Of a stretch of 64,000 nucleotides of DNA, positions 25,645 to 34,647 are shown piece after piece. The stretch's first letter is position 1, and every line of letters begins with the position of its first letter. The position numbers and the translations under genes are program-made. Under the pieces are notes generated by a model. The model did no database searches. It was not told the origin of the DNA and saw only the letters and a program-made list of their open reading frames with translations. Source of the DNA: Marinobacterium lacunae. Its GTDB lineage: Bacteria; Pseudomonadota; Gammaproteobacteria; Pseudomonadales; Balneatricaceae. The stretch is taken from NCBI RefSeq assembly GCF_000705555.1, contig NZ_JMQN01000050.1, positions 1 to 64,000 of the forward strand, in the 5' to 3' direction.

Positions 25645-26892
25645 ATGATCGCCTTGATCCTGAAAGGATACCCCCGTCTCTCGGAAACATTCATCGCCCA
25701 AGAGATTCTTGCTCTGGAACGCCGAGGGGTCAAAATCCTGATCGTATCGCTGAGGCATCCGACTGATGTGAAACGCCACCCCATCCATGAAGAGATCCGC
25801 TCACCGGTGCTATACCTGCCGGAATATCTGCGTGACGAGCCCTTACGAGTCATGAAAGGCGTTTTCGCCGCAATCGGGCGTCGCGGATTTTGGCAGGCAT
25901 TAAAAAGCTGGTTGCGCGACCTGAAACGGGATTTCAGTTCCAACCGTGCAAGACGCTTCGGTCAGGCGTTGGTGCTGGCCCGCGAGCTGCCGGCTGAGAC
26001 TACCGCGCTCTATACTCACTTCATTCACACGCCGGGATCGGTCGGTCGATACTGCAGTCTACTTAACGGGCTACCTTGGGTCGGCTCGGCACATGCCAAG
26101 GATATCTGGACCCAATCGGAGTGGGAACTGCGCGACAAGCTCGCTGATATATCCTGGCTTGTAACCTGCACGCGCGCCAACCGCGATTACCTGGCGTCGC
26201 TTGCGCCCGACGACGGACGGGTTGATCTGGTCTATCACGGTCTGGACTTCTCACGCTTCTCTACCCCTGAGGTGAGAGATCGCTCTCTAAACGATGGCAT
26301 CAATCAACCGGTGAAACTGATATCCGTAGGCCGCGCGGTGGAGAAAAAAGGTTATAACCTGCTAATAGATGCGCTTGCGATGATGCCAAAAGAACTCGAC
26401 TGGTCCCTGACGCATATAGGAGGCGGCCCCCTGCTTGGTGAGCTGAAAGCGCAGGCTGAGAAACTTGGCCTCGATAACCGCATCACCTGGATGGGCGCAA
26501 TGGCTCAGTCAGAGGTTCTGAAACACTATCGGGAAAGCGATCTGTTCGTGCTACCCTCGCGCATCACGGACGATGGCGATCGAGATGGCCTCCCCAACGT
26601 ATTGATGGAGGCCCAGAGTCAGGGACTCTGCTGCCTTGCCACCTCCGTATCCGGTATTCCCGAACTGATTATCGACGGTGAGACAGGTGTACTGGTTGAG
26701 CAAAATGACTCAGCGGCATTGGCCCGGGAGCTGGAGCGCTTGATACGCTCACCTAAGGTGCGCCAATCCCTGGCTGAAGCCGGATATGAGCACGTACGCA
26801 GCCAGTTCTCGTTTGAGCACGGTATTGATCGCTTGATGGATAAGTTTAACGAGCAAAACCTGCTGCCGGAGCAAGAGGCATCAACAGCCTGA
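25645..26892 (+). CDS. GT4-type glycosyltransferase
   Basis: The product is 415 residues from the ATG at 25645 (AGGAAG ribosome site; the open frame extends upstream without support). It has a GT-B fold: N-terminal acceptor domain (about 1-190) and C-terminal donor domain with KLISVGRAVEKKGYNLLIDA and the EX7E-type region DGLPNVLMEAQSQG. Members make lipopolysaccharide, capsule or exopolysaccharide; the opening LKGYPRLSETFIAQEI is typical of colanic-acid-type enzymes. It is the first gene of an operon with a second GT4 enzyme and a histidine phosphatase. Confidence 0.87.
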   Translation: MIALILKGYPRLSETFIAQEILALERRGVKILIVSLRHPTDVKRHPIHEEIRSPVLYLPEYLRDEPLRVMKGVFAAIGRRGFWQALKSWLRDLKRDFSSNRARRFGQALVLARELPAETTALYTHFIHTPGSVGRYCSLLNGLPWVGSAHAKDIWTQSEWELRDKLADISWLVTCTRANRDYLASLAPDDGRVDLVYHGLDFSRFSTPEVRDRSLNDGINQPVKLISVGRAVEKKGYNLLIDALAMMPKELDWSLTHIGGGPLLGELKAQAEKLGLDNRITWMGAMAQSEVLKHYRESDLFVLPSRITDDGDRDGLPNVLMEAQSQGLCCLATSVSGIPELIIDGETGVLVEQNDSAALARELERLIRSPKVRQSLAEAGYEHVRSQFSFEHGIDRLMDKFNEQNLLPEQEASTA

Positions 26893-26902
26893 AGTGACCA
26901 CC

Positions 26903-28051
26903 ATGAGCGTCCATCCGCCCCTTGCGTTTTATGCGCCCCTGAAGCCGCCTACACACCCGAACCCTTCGGGCGACCGTTTGATCGCCACACGCCTTATACA
27001 TACGTTAGGACTGGCGGGCTTCAACGTCGAACTTGCGTCTACCTTTCGTTCGTACGACGGTAAGGGTGATATCAACCGGCAAAGGCGTTTGAGCGAGATA
27101 GGCAACCGGTTGGCTGAACGTTTGATACGCCGCTATCGGGCACTGCCAAGCGCCCAACGCCCGCGTATATGGTTCACCTATCACCTGTATCATAAGGCAC
27201 CCGACTGGATTGGCCCGAAGGTATGCAAGGCGCTGTCAATTCCCTACGTAGTTGCCGAGGCGTCCTACGCAGGCAAGCAGCAACGAGGCCCCTGGGCCCT
27301 TTCGCTCAAGGCAACAGAGACAGCACTACAGCAAGCCGCGCTTGTCATTAGCCTGAATCCGACCGATCAGGAGGGGGTCGGTCAGCTGGTTCCGTCCGCG
27401 CGGATGCACTACCTGGCCCCCTACCTCGACCTCACCCCTTACATCTCGCCCTCCAAAACAACTCGCGAAGTCCTGGCGGCACGCTATAACCTCGATAACA
27501 ACCGGGTCTGGTTAATCAGCGTGGCGATGATGAGACCGGGCGACAAGAGCGAATCCTACCGGCTGCTTGCCGAGAGTATTCGCCTCTGTGAGGCCAGCAA
27601 TGTGCAGCTAATCCTGGTTGGAGGCGGTAAGTCTGAAAAGGTGATACACCAATACTTTTCAGGCCTTTCACATGTGAGTTTTACCGGACTGCTGACGCAG
27701 AAAGAGCTGATCCCCTTGCTTCAGGCCGCCGATCTTATGGTATGGCCTGCCGTAAATGAAGCGTTTGGCATGTCACTGCTCGAAGCCCAGGCCTGTTCAA
27801 CCTGGGTAATTGCCGGCGGTGAGGGTGGTGTTGCCAGTGTGGTGCATGATGGTGAGAGTGGAACGCTTATACCGGCCAGAAATACTCAGCTGATGGCCAA
27901 GACGATCAGCGCATTCGCGACCTCTCCTGAGCGTCTTTCAGCGCTTGGAGAGGCGGCCCGAACAACCTGTATTAAAAGACACGATGAAACCATCGCTGTG
28001 ACTCGTCTGCGTACGCTACTGATGCCCCTTGCAACCGGGAGGACCGTATGA
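26903..28051 (+). CDS. GT4-type glycosyltransferase
   Basis: The product is 382 residues from the ATG at 26903; a GTG three codons earlier (26894) is also possible. The start carries the nucleotide-sugar-enzyme opening PLKPPTHPNPSGDRLIATR. The donor domain includes LISVAMMRPGDKSESYRLL and VNEAFGMSLLEAQACSTW, the family's EX7E region. It lies a few bases after the first glycosyltransferase gene and overlaps the phosphatase gene by ATGA, so all three are cotranslated. Sugar donor and acceptor are unknown. Confidence 0.85.
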   Translation: MSVHPPLAFYAPLKPPTHPNPSGDRLIATRLIHTLGLAGFNVELASTFRSYDGKGDINRQRRLSEIGNRLAERLIRRYRALPSAQRPRIWFTYHLYHKAPDWIGPKVCKALSIPYVVAEASYAGKQQRGPWALSLKATETALQQAALVISLNPTDQEGVGQLVPSARMHYLAPYLDLTPYISPSKTTREVLAARYNLDNNRVWLISVAMMRPGDKSESYRLLAESIRLCEASNVQLILVGGGKSEKVIHQYFSGLSHVSFTGLLTQKELIPLLQAADLMVWPAVNEAFGMSLLEAQACSTWVIAGGEGGVASVVHDGESGTLIPARNTQLMAKTISAFATSPERLSALGEAARTTCIKRHDETIAVTRLRTLLMPLATGRTV

Positions 28052-28665
28052 CGCCCGAATCAGACCAGTACAGTGTCGGCATAGACTTTCTCGTAATCAG
28101 ACACGCCGCCACCGAGTGGAATGCTCAGAAGCGTTTTCAGGGACGTCGGGACATTCCGTTAAGCGAAGCGGGTCGAGGGAGTCTTGTGAACATTTCCATC
28201 CCCCCCGACTTTGCCCCTTCGCCCTGGTTTGTCAGCCCGCTAAAAAGGGCTCAGGAAACCGCACGTTTGCTGGGTATTCATGAATACTCGACTGAACCTG
28301 CACTCATCGAAATGGATTGGGGTGAATGGGAGGGGGAACAACTTGCAGTGCTTCGCAAACGGCTGGGCGATTCGATGCGCGAAATGGAAAGTCGAGGATT
28401 GGACCTTTTACCACCTAACGGAGAGTCACCTCGGCAGGTGCGTGAGCGGGTTATCCAGTGGTTGGGCAGTCAAGCGTTCGTCGCCAGACACTATGGCATC
28501 GTCGCTCATAAGGGGGTTATCAGGGCCATGCTTAGCGCCGCGCTTGACTGGGATATGCGCGACGATTGCCCTGTGCGGGTCAACTGGAAACAGGCACTCC
28601 TCTTCCGTTGGAACTGCGGTGTGCTAACGCTTGAGGACTACAACATTCCCCTTGACGCCACCTAG
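28048..28665 (+). CDS. Histidine phosphatase family protein (phosphoglycerate mutase-like)
   Basis: The product is 205 residues with the catalytic RHAATEWN motif (H19), the QGRRDIPLSEAG stretch after it, SPLKRAQETARLL with the second Arg, EMDWGEWEG and the late catalytic His in GIVAHKGVIRAM. Relatives dephosphorylate sugar phosphates, nucleotides or lipid-linked intermediates. The ATGA overlap with a glycosyltransferase gene suggests removal of phosphate from a sugar or lipid intermediate in the same pathway (inference). A convergent deacetylase gene begins 8 bp beyond its end. Confidence 0.85.
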   Translation: MTPESDQYSVGIDFLVIRHAATEWNAQKRFQGRRDIPLSEAGRGSLVNISIPPDFAPSPWFVSPLKRAQETARLLGIHEYSTEPALIEMDWGEWEGEQLAVLRKRLGDSMREMESRGLDLLPPNGESPRQVRERVIQWLGSQAFVARHYGIVAHKGVIRAMLSAALDWDMRDDCPVRVNWKQALLFRWNCGVLTLEDYNIPLDAT

Positions 28666-28673
28666 CACTCCCC

Positions 28674-29423
28674 TTAACGGAAAAGTTCGTCCGTTGAGCA
28701 CCAGCGCACGCCCGCCTCATGGGTGAATGACAACAGGCGTTCCAAGAATACCCAAAGTGGCTCATCATGCACAAGGTGATGCGTCATCACACCTGTTGCC
28801 TCAAGAGGGTCGACCTTCTCAAGGCGCCGCAAGCGCAGATGATCAATAAGCTGACCAAGTGCCCGCTCCTCCCCTGCAAATTTCCGTCCGCCCTTCCAGT
28901 CAATCAGGTCGACATGAACATTGACCTGAACCAACTCAACAGAACCGCTTGAGCGCGGTCCCAGCGTCGACAGTCCAACGAAGCCTGACGCAGGCAAGCT
29001 ATCCACCACATCAAGACTCAACCGGTTCCAGGGCGGCACAAGCACGGCATGAAAACGAGAGCCGAACATCTCTCTAAGCTGCTGCAAGCCACGCGTTAAC
29101 TCGTCCGTTATCGTTACGATAGGACGATGGGAACCCAGTTCACACTTGCGTTCAGTCACCGGCGCATAACTGAGATGGGAATATCCATGCTGCAAAATCG
29201 AAAGACCGGGGTTGTCTTCGACAACATCCACCAAACTTTGCTCGCACCCCTTAGGAATAGCCGCAAGCGCGAGCGGCACGGCATACTTCGCACTCAGCGC
29301 GGAAAGACGCCTAAGAGCCGCCGAGTCTTTCTGAGCATCATCGTCACGCCACCACAACGTTGGTATGCGACCTTCATCCCGCCATAGCTGAATTTCAGCG
29401 TCCAAATCGGACCAGTTAACCAC
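28674..29423 (-). CDS. Polysaccharide deacetylase-like protein
   Basis: The product is 249 residues from GTG 29423, which has an excellent GGGAGG ribosome site six bases upstream; a longer open frame begins at 29471. The NodB-like motifs are recognisable: TLWWRDDDAQ (Asp pair), LQHGYSHLSYAP (His-x3-His-like metal site) and LVPPWNRLS (motif 3). No signal peptide is seen, so it may act in the cytoplasm. It overlaps the upstream glycosyltransferase gene by eight bases. The substrate is probably an N-acetylated sugar made by the neighbouring enzymes. Confidence 0.78.
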   Translation of the reverse strand: MVNWSDLDAEIQLWRDEGRIPTLWWRDDDAQKDSAALRRLSALSAKYAVPLALAAIPKGCEQSLVDVVEDNPGLSILQHGYSHLSYAPVTERKCELGSHRPIVTITDELTRGLQQLREMFGSRFHAVLVPPWNRLSLDVVDSLPASGFVGLSTLGPRSSGSVELVQVNVHVDLIDWKGGRKFAGEERALGQLIDHLRLRRLEKVDPLEATGVMTHHLVHDEPLWVFLERLLSFTHEAGVRWCSTDELFR

Positions 29424-30573
29424 GCAGTGCCTCCCAGCGCTCGACCAAAAGCCCGGCACTCTTTTCTGCACCGTCTAGATCTATCTGCACTTCATCGGGT
29501 TTCAACCCTAATGACTGGTCCACAGCCGCCGCCAGCGCATCCGGATCGAGAACCTGCTCACGCACCACCACACAACGGTTTAGTGCCGCCAGACGACGGC
29601 TGCGTTCGAGTTGCTCGGTTTCGCCCTCGCCCTCGAACGGCACAACGACCGCCGGTGTATGTACCCCCAGCAAATCCATCATGGTGTTATAGCCGCCCTG
29701 TGAGATAGACACCTGACAGTTGGTCAATAATTCAGGAAAATCACGCCTTACAGGCTCGATAATGACGTTGGGAGCGCGCAAAGACTCAAGCTGCTCCAGA
29801 TGTTCACGCGGTAGATTAGGTCCAACCAAGCATCGCCATGTCACGTCGGACAATGTTGTCTTGGCTCTCGCGCGCAGGGCCGCATCCATAAGCCGGAACC
29901 CAACAGCGCCCCCGCCTGCAGAAACGATCACCTCTCCCCTGCCCAGGTCAGTGGTGCCAGTCGATGTCTGAGACCCGGTAACATAGCCCGTATACACAAG
30001 CTTGCGCTCTATTAAATGCGCCTCTGGAAAACTGGCACTGAACGGTAAAAAGCGACGGTCGCCGTGCACCAGGACAGCATCAAAATACTGGTCGATAAGA
30101 CCCAGGGTTTCGCGCACACGCTCAGGCCGACGTCCCTGCACTATATCCCGCACGGAGCTTACAATCATGGGCCGAATCGAGCGGCTTGAGGCGCGCTCCA
30201 ATAATGGCAACAACTCCCAGCGCAACTGACGGCGGCCGAAAGGATAACTCTCGATAGCCAGAATATCCGGCTTCTCATTTTCAAATGCCGATATCAGCAT
30301 GGCGCAGCGGCGCTGCCTAAACGCTTCGTCAGGTTCACGGCCCTGAACATCGACAAGACCGCTAAAATCCGCATCGCGTGATTTAAGCGGCGGCAGCTGG
30401 ATGACTCTCGCACCCTGAAAATCAAACTGAGGTACGGGTTCTCCTCCCAATACCACAGTCACTTCGAGACCGGCCTTTACCCAGCCCTCCACCAGCAGGG
30501 CGGCACGCTTGATATGGCCGATACCGAGAAGATGCTGCACATAAAAAAAGACCCTTAGACGGGGCATGGTCAA
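29416..30573 (-). CDS. GT28/MurG-like glycosyltransferase
   Basis: The product is 385 residues. The start is TTG 30573 (GAGGA nine bases upstream) or ATG 30567. The N-terminal glycine loop is QHLLGIGHIKRAALL, and the donor-binding end has SISQGGYNTMMDLLG and VVVPFEGEGETEQLERS, as in UDP-sugar-using GT28 enzymes. It is a clear paralogue of the gene just upstream (shared GxGH loop, KLVYTGY and GGYNT blocks) with a 2-bp gap. The tandem arrangement suggests successive sugar transfers. Confidence 0.83.
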   Translation of the reverse strand: MTMPRLRVFFYVQHLLGIGHIKRAALLVEGWVKAGLEVTVVLGGEPVPQFDFQGARVIQLPPLKSRDADFSGLVDVQGREPDEAFRQRRCAMLISAFENEKPDILAIESYPFGRRQLRWELLPLLERASSRSIRPMIVSSVRDIVQGRRPERVRETLGLIDQYFDAVLVHGDRRFLPFSASFPEAHLIERKLVYTGYVTGSQTSTGTTDLGRGEVIVSAGGGAVGFRLMDAALRARAKTTLSDVTWRCLVGPNLPREHLEQLESLRAPNVIIEPVRRDFPELLTNCQVSISQGGYNTMMDLLGVHTPAVVVPFEGEGETEQLERSRRLAALNRCVVVREQVLDPDALAAAVDQSLGLKPDEVQIDLDGAEKSAGLLVERWEALRG

Positions 30574-30575
30574 CG

Positions 30576-31778
30576 TTAATTGTCCTCTTCGGATAGCCCT
30601 ATCAATTCGGCCACGCTATCGCACACGACATCCAATCCTCCGAGAAAACCTGGAGCCATATTGGTCGAAGGCGCGGGTTTGGTGTGAAGCACCGGTAGCA
30701 CCTGCCTCAAGTAGCTATCCAGATTGTCCTCTGAAAGATCAATGCAGGTGGCCAACCCAAGGGCCTGCGCCTTGACCGCACGCAACCACTGCTCCTGCCG
30801 TGGCTCTTTGCGCGGCAACAGCAACGCTGGCTTATCGAACGATAGAATCTCGCAGAATGTGTTATACCCGGCCATGGCGACCACCGCCTCAGCCCTCTGC
30901 ATCAGTGCTTCCATACAGTTGTCGAACATGATCATTTCGACCCGGCTTAGCACCTCAGAACGCTTCTGATATGCGTCCCTAACCTCGTTCGGCATAAAGG
31001 GCCCCAGCACGACCAGGAGGTTCAATGGAAGATCAGGCACCTCCTCATAGACACGCAGGACTGCATCGACCATTGCAATGCCATCGCCCCCTCCCCCCGG
31101 GGTTACCAGCAGGAAGGGCTCCTTCACGTGACTGAGGTTCTGTGAGCTATAGGTCTCCGGAAGATTGCGCTTGAGGTAACCTGTATAGACCATTTTGGAA
31201 CGCACCGACTCGCTTGCCGGTACGCCCTCTAGCGGATCGCCCATGCTGGGATCGCCATAGACCCACACGCTCCGGTAATACGATTCAATCGCCTCGATCG
31301 CACGCTTTTCTTCCCACTCCATGCGAAGTAGATGAGGCGCATCCAATACCTCCCGAAGCCCAAGCACAATCGGCACACCTTTTTGTTTCAGCATGCTGAG
31401 CGTCGGCTCGATCTCCCCTTTAAGGCCCAACGGCTCCTTGTCGACGATGAACAGGTCAGGGTCGAAAATCTCCGCCGTATGGCGGATGATCGATTCACGC
31501 AACGCTAGCGTCTGGCCAAGATCCTGAAGCAGACTCAAAGATGTGTACTGACCATTATGAAGCTTAATTACGCCGGGAATGCGCACGAAATCCACGCGTG
31601 CTTTGAAACTGAAGCTCCCGATAATGGGAGAGCCGGTCAAAATAAGAACTGTGACCGATTTGTATCGATCTACGATGGCGTGCGCTATCGCCCGACACCG
31701 CCGCAAATGCCCCAAACCGAAAGTGTCGTGGCTATACATCAAAATACGGCGCGGCATAAGTTTATCGGATGCAGCCAT
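30576..31778 (-). CDS. GT28/MurG-like glycosyltransferase
   Basis: The product is 400 residues. SHDTFGLGHLRRCRAIAHAI is the acceptor-side glycine loop, LLVTPGGGGDG lies at the domain boundary, and VAMAGYNTFCEILSFDKPAL is the nucleotide-sugar site. Paralogue of the next gene in the operon. Start codons at 31778 and seven codons later (MPRRILMYSH) are both possible. It is divergent from the membrane cyclase gene at 32023, separated by 244 bp, so the cyclase and the glycosyltransferase operon may share regulation. Confidence 0.83.
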   Translation of the reverse strand: MAASDKLMPRRILMYSHDTFGLGHLRRCRAIAHAIVDRYKSVTVLILTGSPIIGSFSFKARVDFVRIPGVIKLHNGQYTSLSLLQDLGQTLALRESIIRHTAEIFDPDLFIVDKEPLGLKGEIEPTLSMLKQKGVPIVLGLREVLDAPHLLRMEWEEKRAIEAIESYYRSVWVYGDPSMGDPLEGVPASESVRSKMVYTGYLKRNLPETYSSQNLSHVKEPFLLVTPGGGGDGIAMVDAVLRVYEEVPDLPLNLLVVLGPFMPNEVRDAYQKRSEVLSRVEMIMFDNCMEALMQRAEAVVAMAGYNTFCEILSFDKPALLLPRKEPRQEQWLRAVKAQALGLATCIDLSEDNLDSYLRQVLPVLHTKPAPSTNMAPGFLGGLDVVCDSVAELIGLSEEDN

Positions 31779-32022
31779 GAATCTCCGGTATTCGGTATTT
31801 ACTATCAGCGTGGAAATGTCTCATAGAGACTGTCGATTTCAAAGAATTTCTTAACACACCCAAGCCATTATACGTCTCATTTACAGCCGAAATTGACGTC
31901 TGAGCTATGATTCAATAGCGGCGCCTCGTTCTCAAAGTCTACATCGATGAATTCAGATATGTCGAAATCATCCTTTAAGCACGGGCTGTGATGGAACACC
32001 CATTAACTGGCGATACCTTATC

Positions 32023-33390
32023 ATGAAGCTTGCCAAGCTTTTTGAGCAAATCAATACCGGCCTCATGACGCTCTACGGAACGCGCAAAGGCCGTATGCTG
32101 GCCAGCCTTCCATCCCGCATTCGCCTCGAAATAGAGTTGCAACAGGCAGGCAGCGAACGACTGATCGCACTGATACAGCTCTTGGTCGTGTCGATCTTCG
32201 GACTGCTTTATCTGGTAGCGCCGAAAACCTACCCGGAGGAAGCGACTTTTGCGCCTGTGCCCTGGGTATTGCTGTTTTACTTTCTGTTTACGGCAATGCA
32301 ACTCTACATAAGCCGCGTTTGTCTGCCACCTGCCTGGGCTACGTACCTCTCGATCATCGGCAATATTGTCTTGCTCTATCTGCTGATCTGGAGCTTTCAT
32401 CTCCAGTACATGCAGCCTCCGAGCTTCTACCTGAAAGCGCCGACTCTGCTGTATGTCTTCATATTTATAGCGCTCAGGGCACTGAGGTTTGAGGTACGCT
32501 TTGTCCTCTTCGCCGGTGCATGTGCATCGCTAGGCTGGCTCGTCATGATCTACTACGTTTATCAGGCCTCAGGTCCCGGCGATATGGTGACACGCGATTA
32601 TGTTGAATACATGACCTCAAACAGCATGCTATTCGGCGCGGAGTTCGACAAGATCATGACAATTATTGTCGTAACGCTGGTCTTAGCCATGGCCATTCAT
32701 CGCGCAAATAGACTAATGGTCGAGTCGATCATCGAAACCACTATCGCAGGAGACCTGTCGCATTTCGTCCCCCAGCAAGTGGCAGACAGCCTTGCCAACT
32801 CATCGGAAGAACCACAATCCGGTCATGCGAAGCTGACCACTGCCACGATCATGTTCATCGATATAGAAGGATTCACAACCCTGAGCGAGCGCCTCAAACC
32901 CGATGAGGTAATTGCGACACTCAATCGCTTCTTCAGTATCGTGGAACGAGAGGTCGAGCGATATGCCGGCATCATCAACCAGTTTCAAGGCGACGCCGTA
33001 TTAGTCAGTTTCGAAACAGCGCCCGATGACTACACACCGGCGGAGGGGGCTTTACTGTCGGCGTTAAACATCCAGAACGCACTCAAAAACGATAACGCTA
33101 TCGACGGTGTTCAGCTCAAGTGCCGAATCGGCATCAATACCGGTCCGGTTATCAATGGCTTTATCGGCTCAAGTTCAAGACTGATCTACACCGTGCATAG
33201 CGACGCGGTGAATATCGCCGCCAGACTGGAACAACAGAATAAAGTCTTTGGCACATCCATCCTGATTTCGGAAGCGACGAAAAAGGAGTGCAGGCATCAG
33301 CTTGCAAGCTTCGATCTAAAGGGAACCATCGCCCTTAGAGGCCGGAGCCATGCCGTTCAGGTCTACGCAGTGGAGCCTCTGCCGAGCTAG
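32023..33390 (+). CDS. Membrane-bound class III adenylate/guanylate cyclase
   Basis: The product is 455 residues with six predicted membrane helices (between about 45 and 230), then a class III cyclase domain (about 270-450). The metal aspartates are in FIDIEGFTTLSE and QFQGDAVLVSF; the transition-state Asn and Arg are in DAVNIAARLE. As in the cyclase at 14293-16137, the base-specificity Lys is Gln (QFQGD) and the Asp is Thr (YTVHSD). The membrane domain resembles a sensor or anchor without a large external loop. Its 3' end overlaps the convergent HD-domain gene by 56 bp. A cyclic-nucleotide-binding protein is encoded 640 bp away, giving a possible local signalling circuit. Confidence 0.87.
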   Translation: MKLAKLFEQINTGLMTLYGTRKGRMLASLPSRIRLEIELQQAGSERLIALIQLLVVSIFGLLYLVAPKTYPEEATFAPVPWVLLFYFLFTAMQLYISRVCLPPAWATYLSIIGNIVLLYLLIWSFHLQYMQPPSFYLKAPTLLYVFIFIALRALRFEVRFVLFAGACASLGWLVMIYYVYQASGPGDMVTRDYVEYMTSNSMLFGAEFDKIMTIIVVTLVLAMAIHRANRLMVESIIETTIAGDLSHFVPQQVADSLANSSEEPQSGHAKLTTATIMFIDIEGFTTLSERLKPDEVIATLNRFFSIVEREVERYAGIINQFQGDAVLVSFETAPDDYTPAEGALLSALNIQNALKNDNAIDGVQLKCRIGINTGPVINGFIGSSSRLIYTVHSDAVNIAARLEQQNKVFGTSILISEATKKECRHQLASFDLKGTIALRGRSHAVQVYAVEPLPS

Positions 33391-34033
33391 TTGAGGACTT
33401 TTTTAGACGCGACTCGAGCAATGCCAGTATCCGAGTAATGTTGGCCCGGGCATCCTGCTCGTGATGCTCCCTGAAGGGAGGGCTGAAATAGAAGCTGTTG
33501 CGCTTGAGAAGCCCCTCGAGAAAGCGGATCTGGCCTTGGTAAAAATCCAGGTCCGGAACCTGCTCTTTTTCGGCTTTACACTTGGCGGTATCAATCAGAT
33601 ATTGATGCCACGGCCGACAAAAACTCGCCAAATCGATATCCACCAGCAGCGCCTCTTCTGCCGATCCGGGCTCTCGCGTATGCGTGGTATAGCCGATCAT
33701 ATCGATGATACGTTGCTTGCGTTCGCTATCCATACCATCAGCCGCCATCACACTAAACAGCTTGGCACTGCGCTCCTCATGCCCCTGCGGATTGGGCGAA
33801 TAGCACGCATCGTGAAACCAGATAGCAAGCTCCACCGCGTCGGCGTCATCTACGGTATCGGAGTAGCGGTCGAACCACCCCAGGCACTGATCGACATGCC
33901 CTGAGTCATGATAGCTTCGACAAGGATGCCGATACTGTTTATCGAGATATGCGTAGACATCCTCAGCACTCCAGGCACTGCTCTCAGGACGCACATTGCG
34001 GCCCCAGAGGCGCTGGAATCGTTCAGCGTTCAT
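33335..34033 (-). CDS. Predicted metal-dependent HD-superfamily phosphohydrolase
   Basis: The product is 232 residues with HD-domain signatures: CRSYHDSGHV (first His), LAIWFHDACYSP (His-Asp pair), YTTHTREP and LLVDIDLASF (late Asp). This matches the uncharacterised COG4339-type family of predicted HD phosphohydrolases. Its TAATG overlap with the cyclic-nucleotide-binding gene means coupled translation, and its 3' end overlaps the cyclase gene. Hydrolysis of a nucleotide second messenger would fit the context but is an inference; the family's substrate is unknown to me. Confidence 0.78.
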   Translation of the reverse strand: MNAERFQRLWGRNVRPESSAWSAEDVYAYLDKQYRHPCRSYHDSGHVDQCLGWFDRYSDTVDDADAVELAIWFHDACYSPNPQGHEERSAKLFSVMAADGMDSERKQRIIDMIGYTTHTREPGSAEEALLVDIDLASFCRPWHQYLIDTAKCKAEKEQVPDLDFYQGQIRFLEGLLKRNSFYFSPPFREHHEQDARANITRILALLESRLKKSSTSSAEAPLRRPERHGSGL

Positions 34034-34515
34034 TACTCACTACCCTCGCCACACTCTTCCAGAGCATGAAGACGGGCTCTCAGGCTCTCGTTACTATTAA
34101 CCGCCTCAGCCAGCTTGTCGCTGAGTTGGCGCATAACATCCAGTGCGACGGTGGGGTTTGAGGTAACTAAATCCAAAAAAGCCCCATCGTCTATTTTCAT
34201 GACCGTCGTGTCACAGACGGCTCTGACCGAGGCGGTCCTTCGTGTCTTGGAGAGTACCGCGATCTCACCGATGAGATCGCCCCGCTTTCGGATGATTGAT
34301 GATTCTCGACCACAGTCTGTCCTGGATAGAATCTCAAGTTCTCCGTCCATGATCAGATAGACGCAGTCAGACGGATCATTCGCCTTGATCAGTATTTCAT
34401 CTTTTCGGCAATTCAGCAGCTGACTGGTAAAAGCCAGCAGCTTAAGCTTGGACGTTTCCACCTTGGAAAACATCGGTATCTGCTTGAGCCTTTCAACTTC
34501 CTGATTAATATCCAA
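34033..34515 (-). CDS. Stand-alone cyclic-nucleotide-binding domain protein
   Basis: The product is 160 residues: a single Crp-like cNMP-binding beta roll (about 15-130) followed by a helical tail rich in charged residues. The phosphate-binding cassette is complete (GDLIGEIAVLSKTRRTASVRA region; key Glu in GEIAVL and Arg-Thr in RRTAS). No DNA-binding helix-turn-helix is present, so it should act by protein contacts. The start is TTG 34515, with GGAGG six bases upstream. It is the first gene of a two-gene operon with the HD protein and lies beside a membrane cyclase, whose product it may sense. Confidence 0.85.
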   Translation of the reverse strand: MDINQEVERLKQIPMFSKVETSKLKLLAFTSQLLNCRKDEILIKANDPSDCVYLIMDGELEILSRTDCGRESSIIRKRGDLIGEIAVLSKTRRTASVRAVCDTTVMKIDDGAFLDLVTSNPTVALDVMRQLSDKLAEAVNSNESLRARLHALEECGEGSE

Positions 34516-34647
34516 TCAAAGCCTCCACGCTGCCATAAAGAGACAGCCTTATAGTTAGAAGACTTACATCCCGCGGGCAACTGGTCAAGTGCAACTCTTT
34601 TGTGCACCTTTGAGGCAGAGGTCGTCACTTTTGCTGCACTTTTCCCA

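Noticed and set aside
32023-34515. Cyclase plus cNMP-binding protein as a Pycsar-type anti-phage system
   Set aside because: The cNMP protein has no toxic effector domain (no membrane, TIR or nuclease part), the genes are convergent rather than an operon, and there are no other defence or mobile-element signs.
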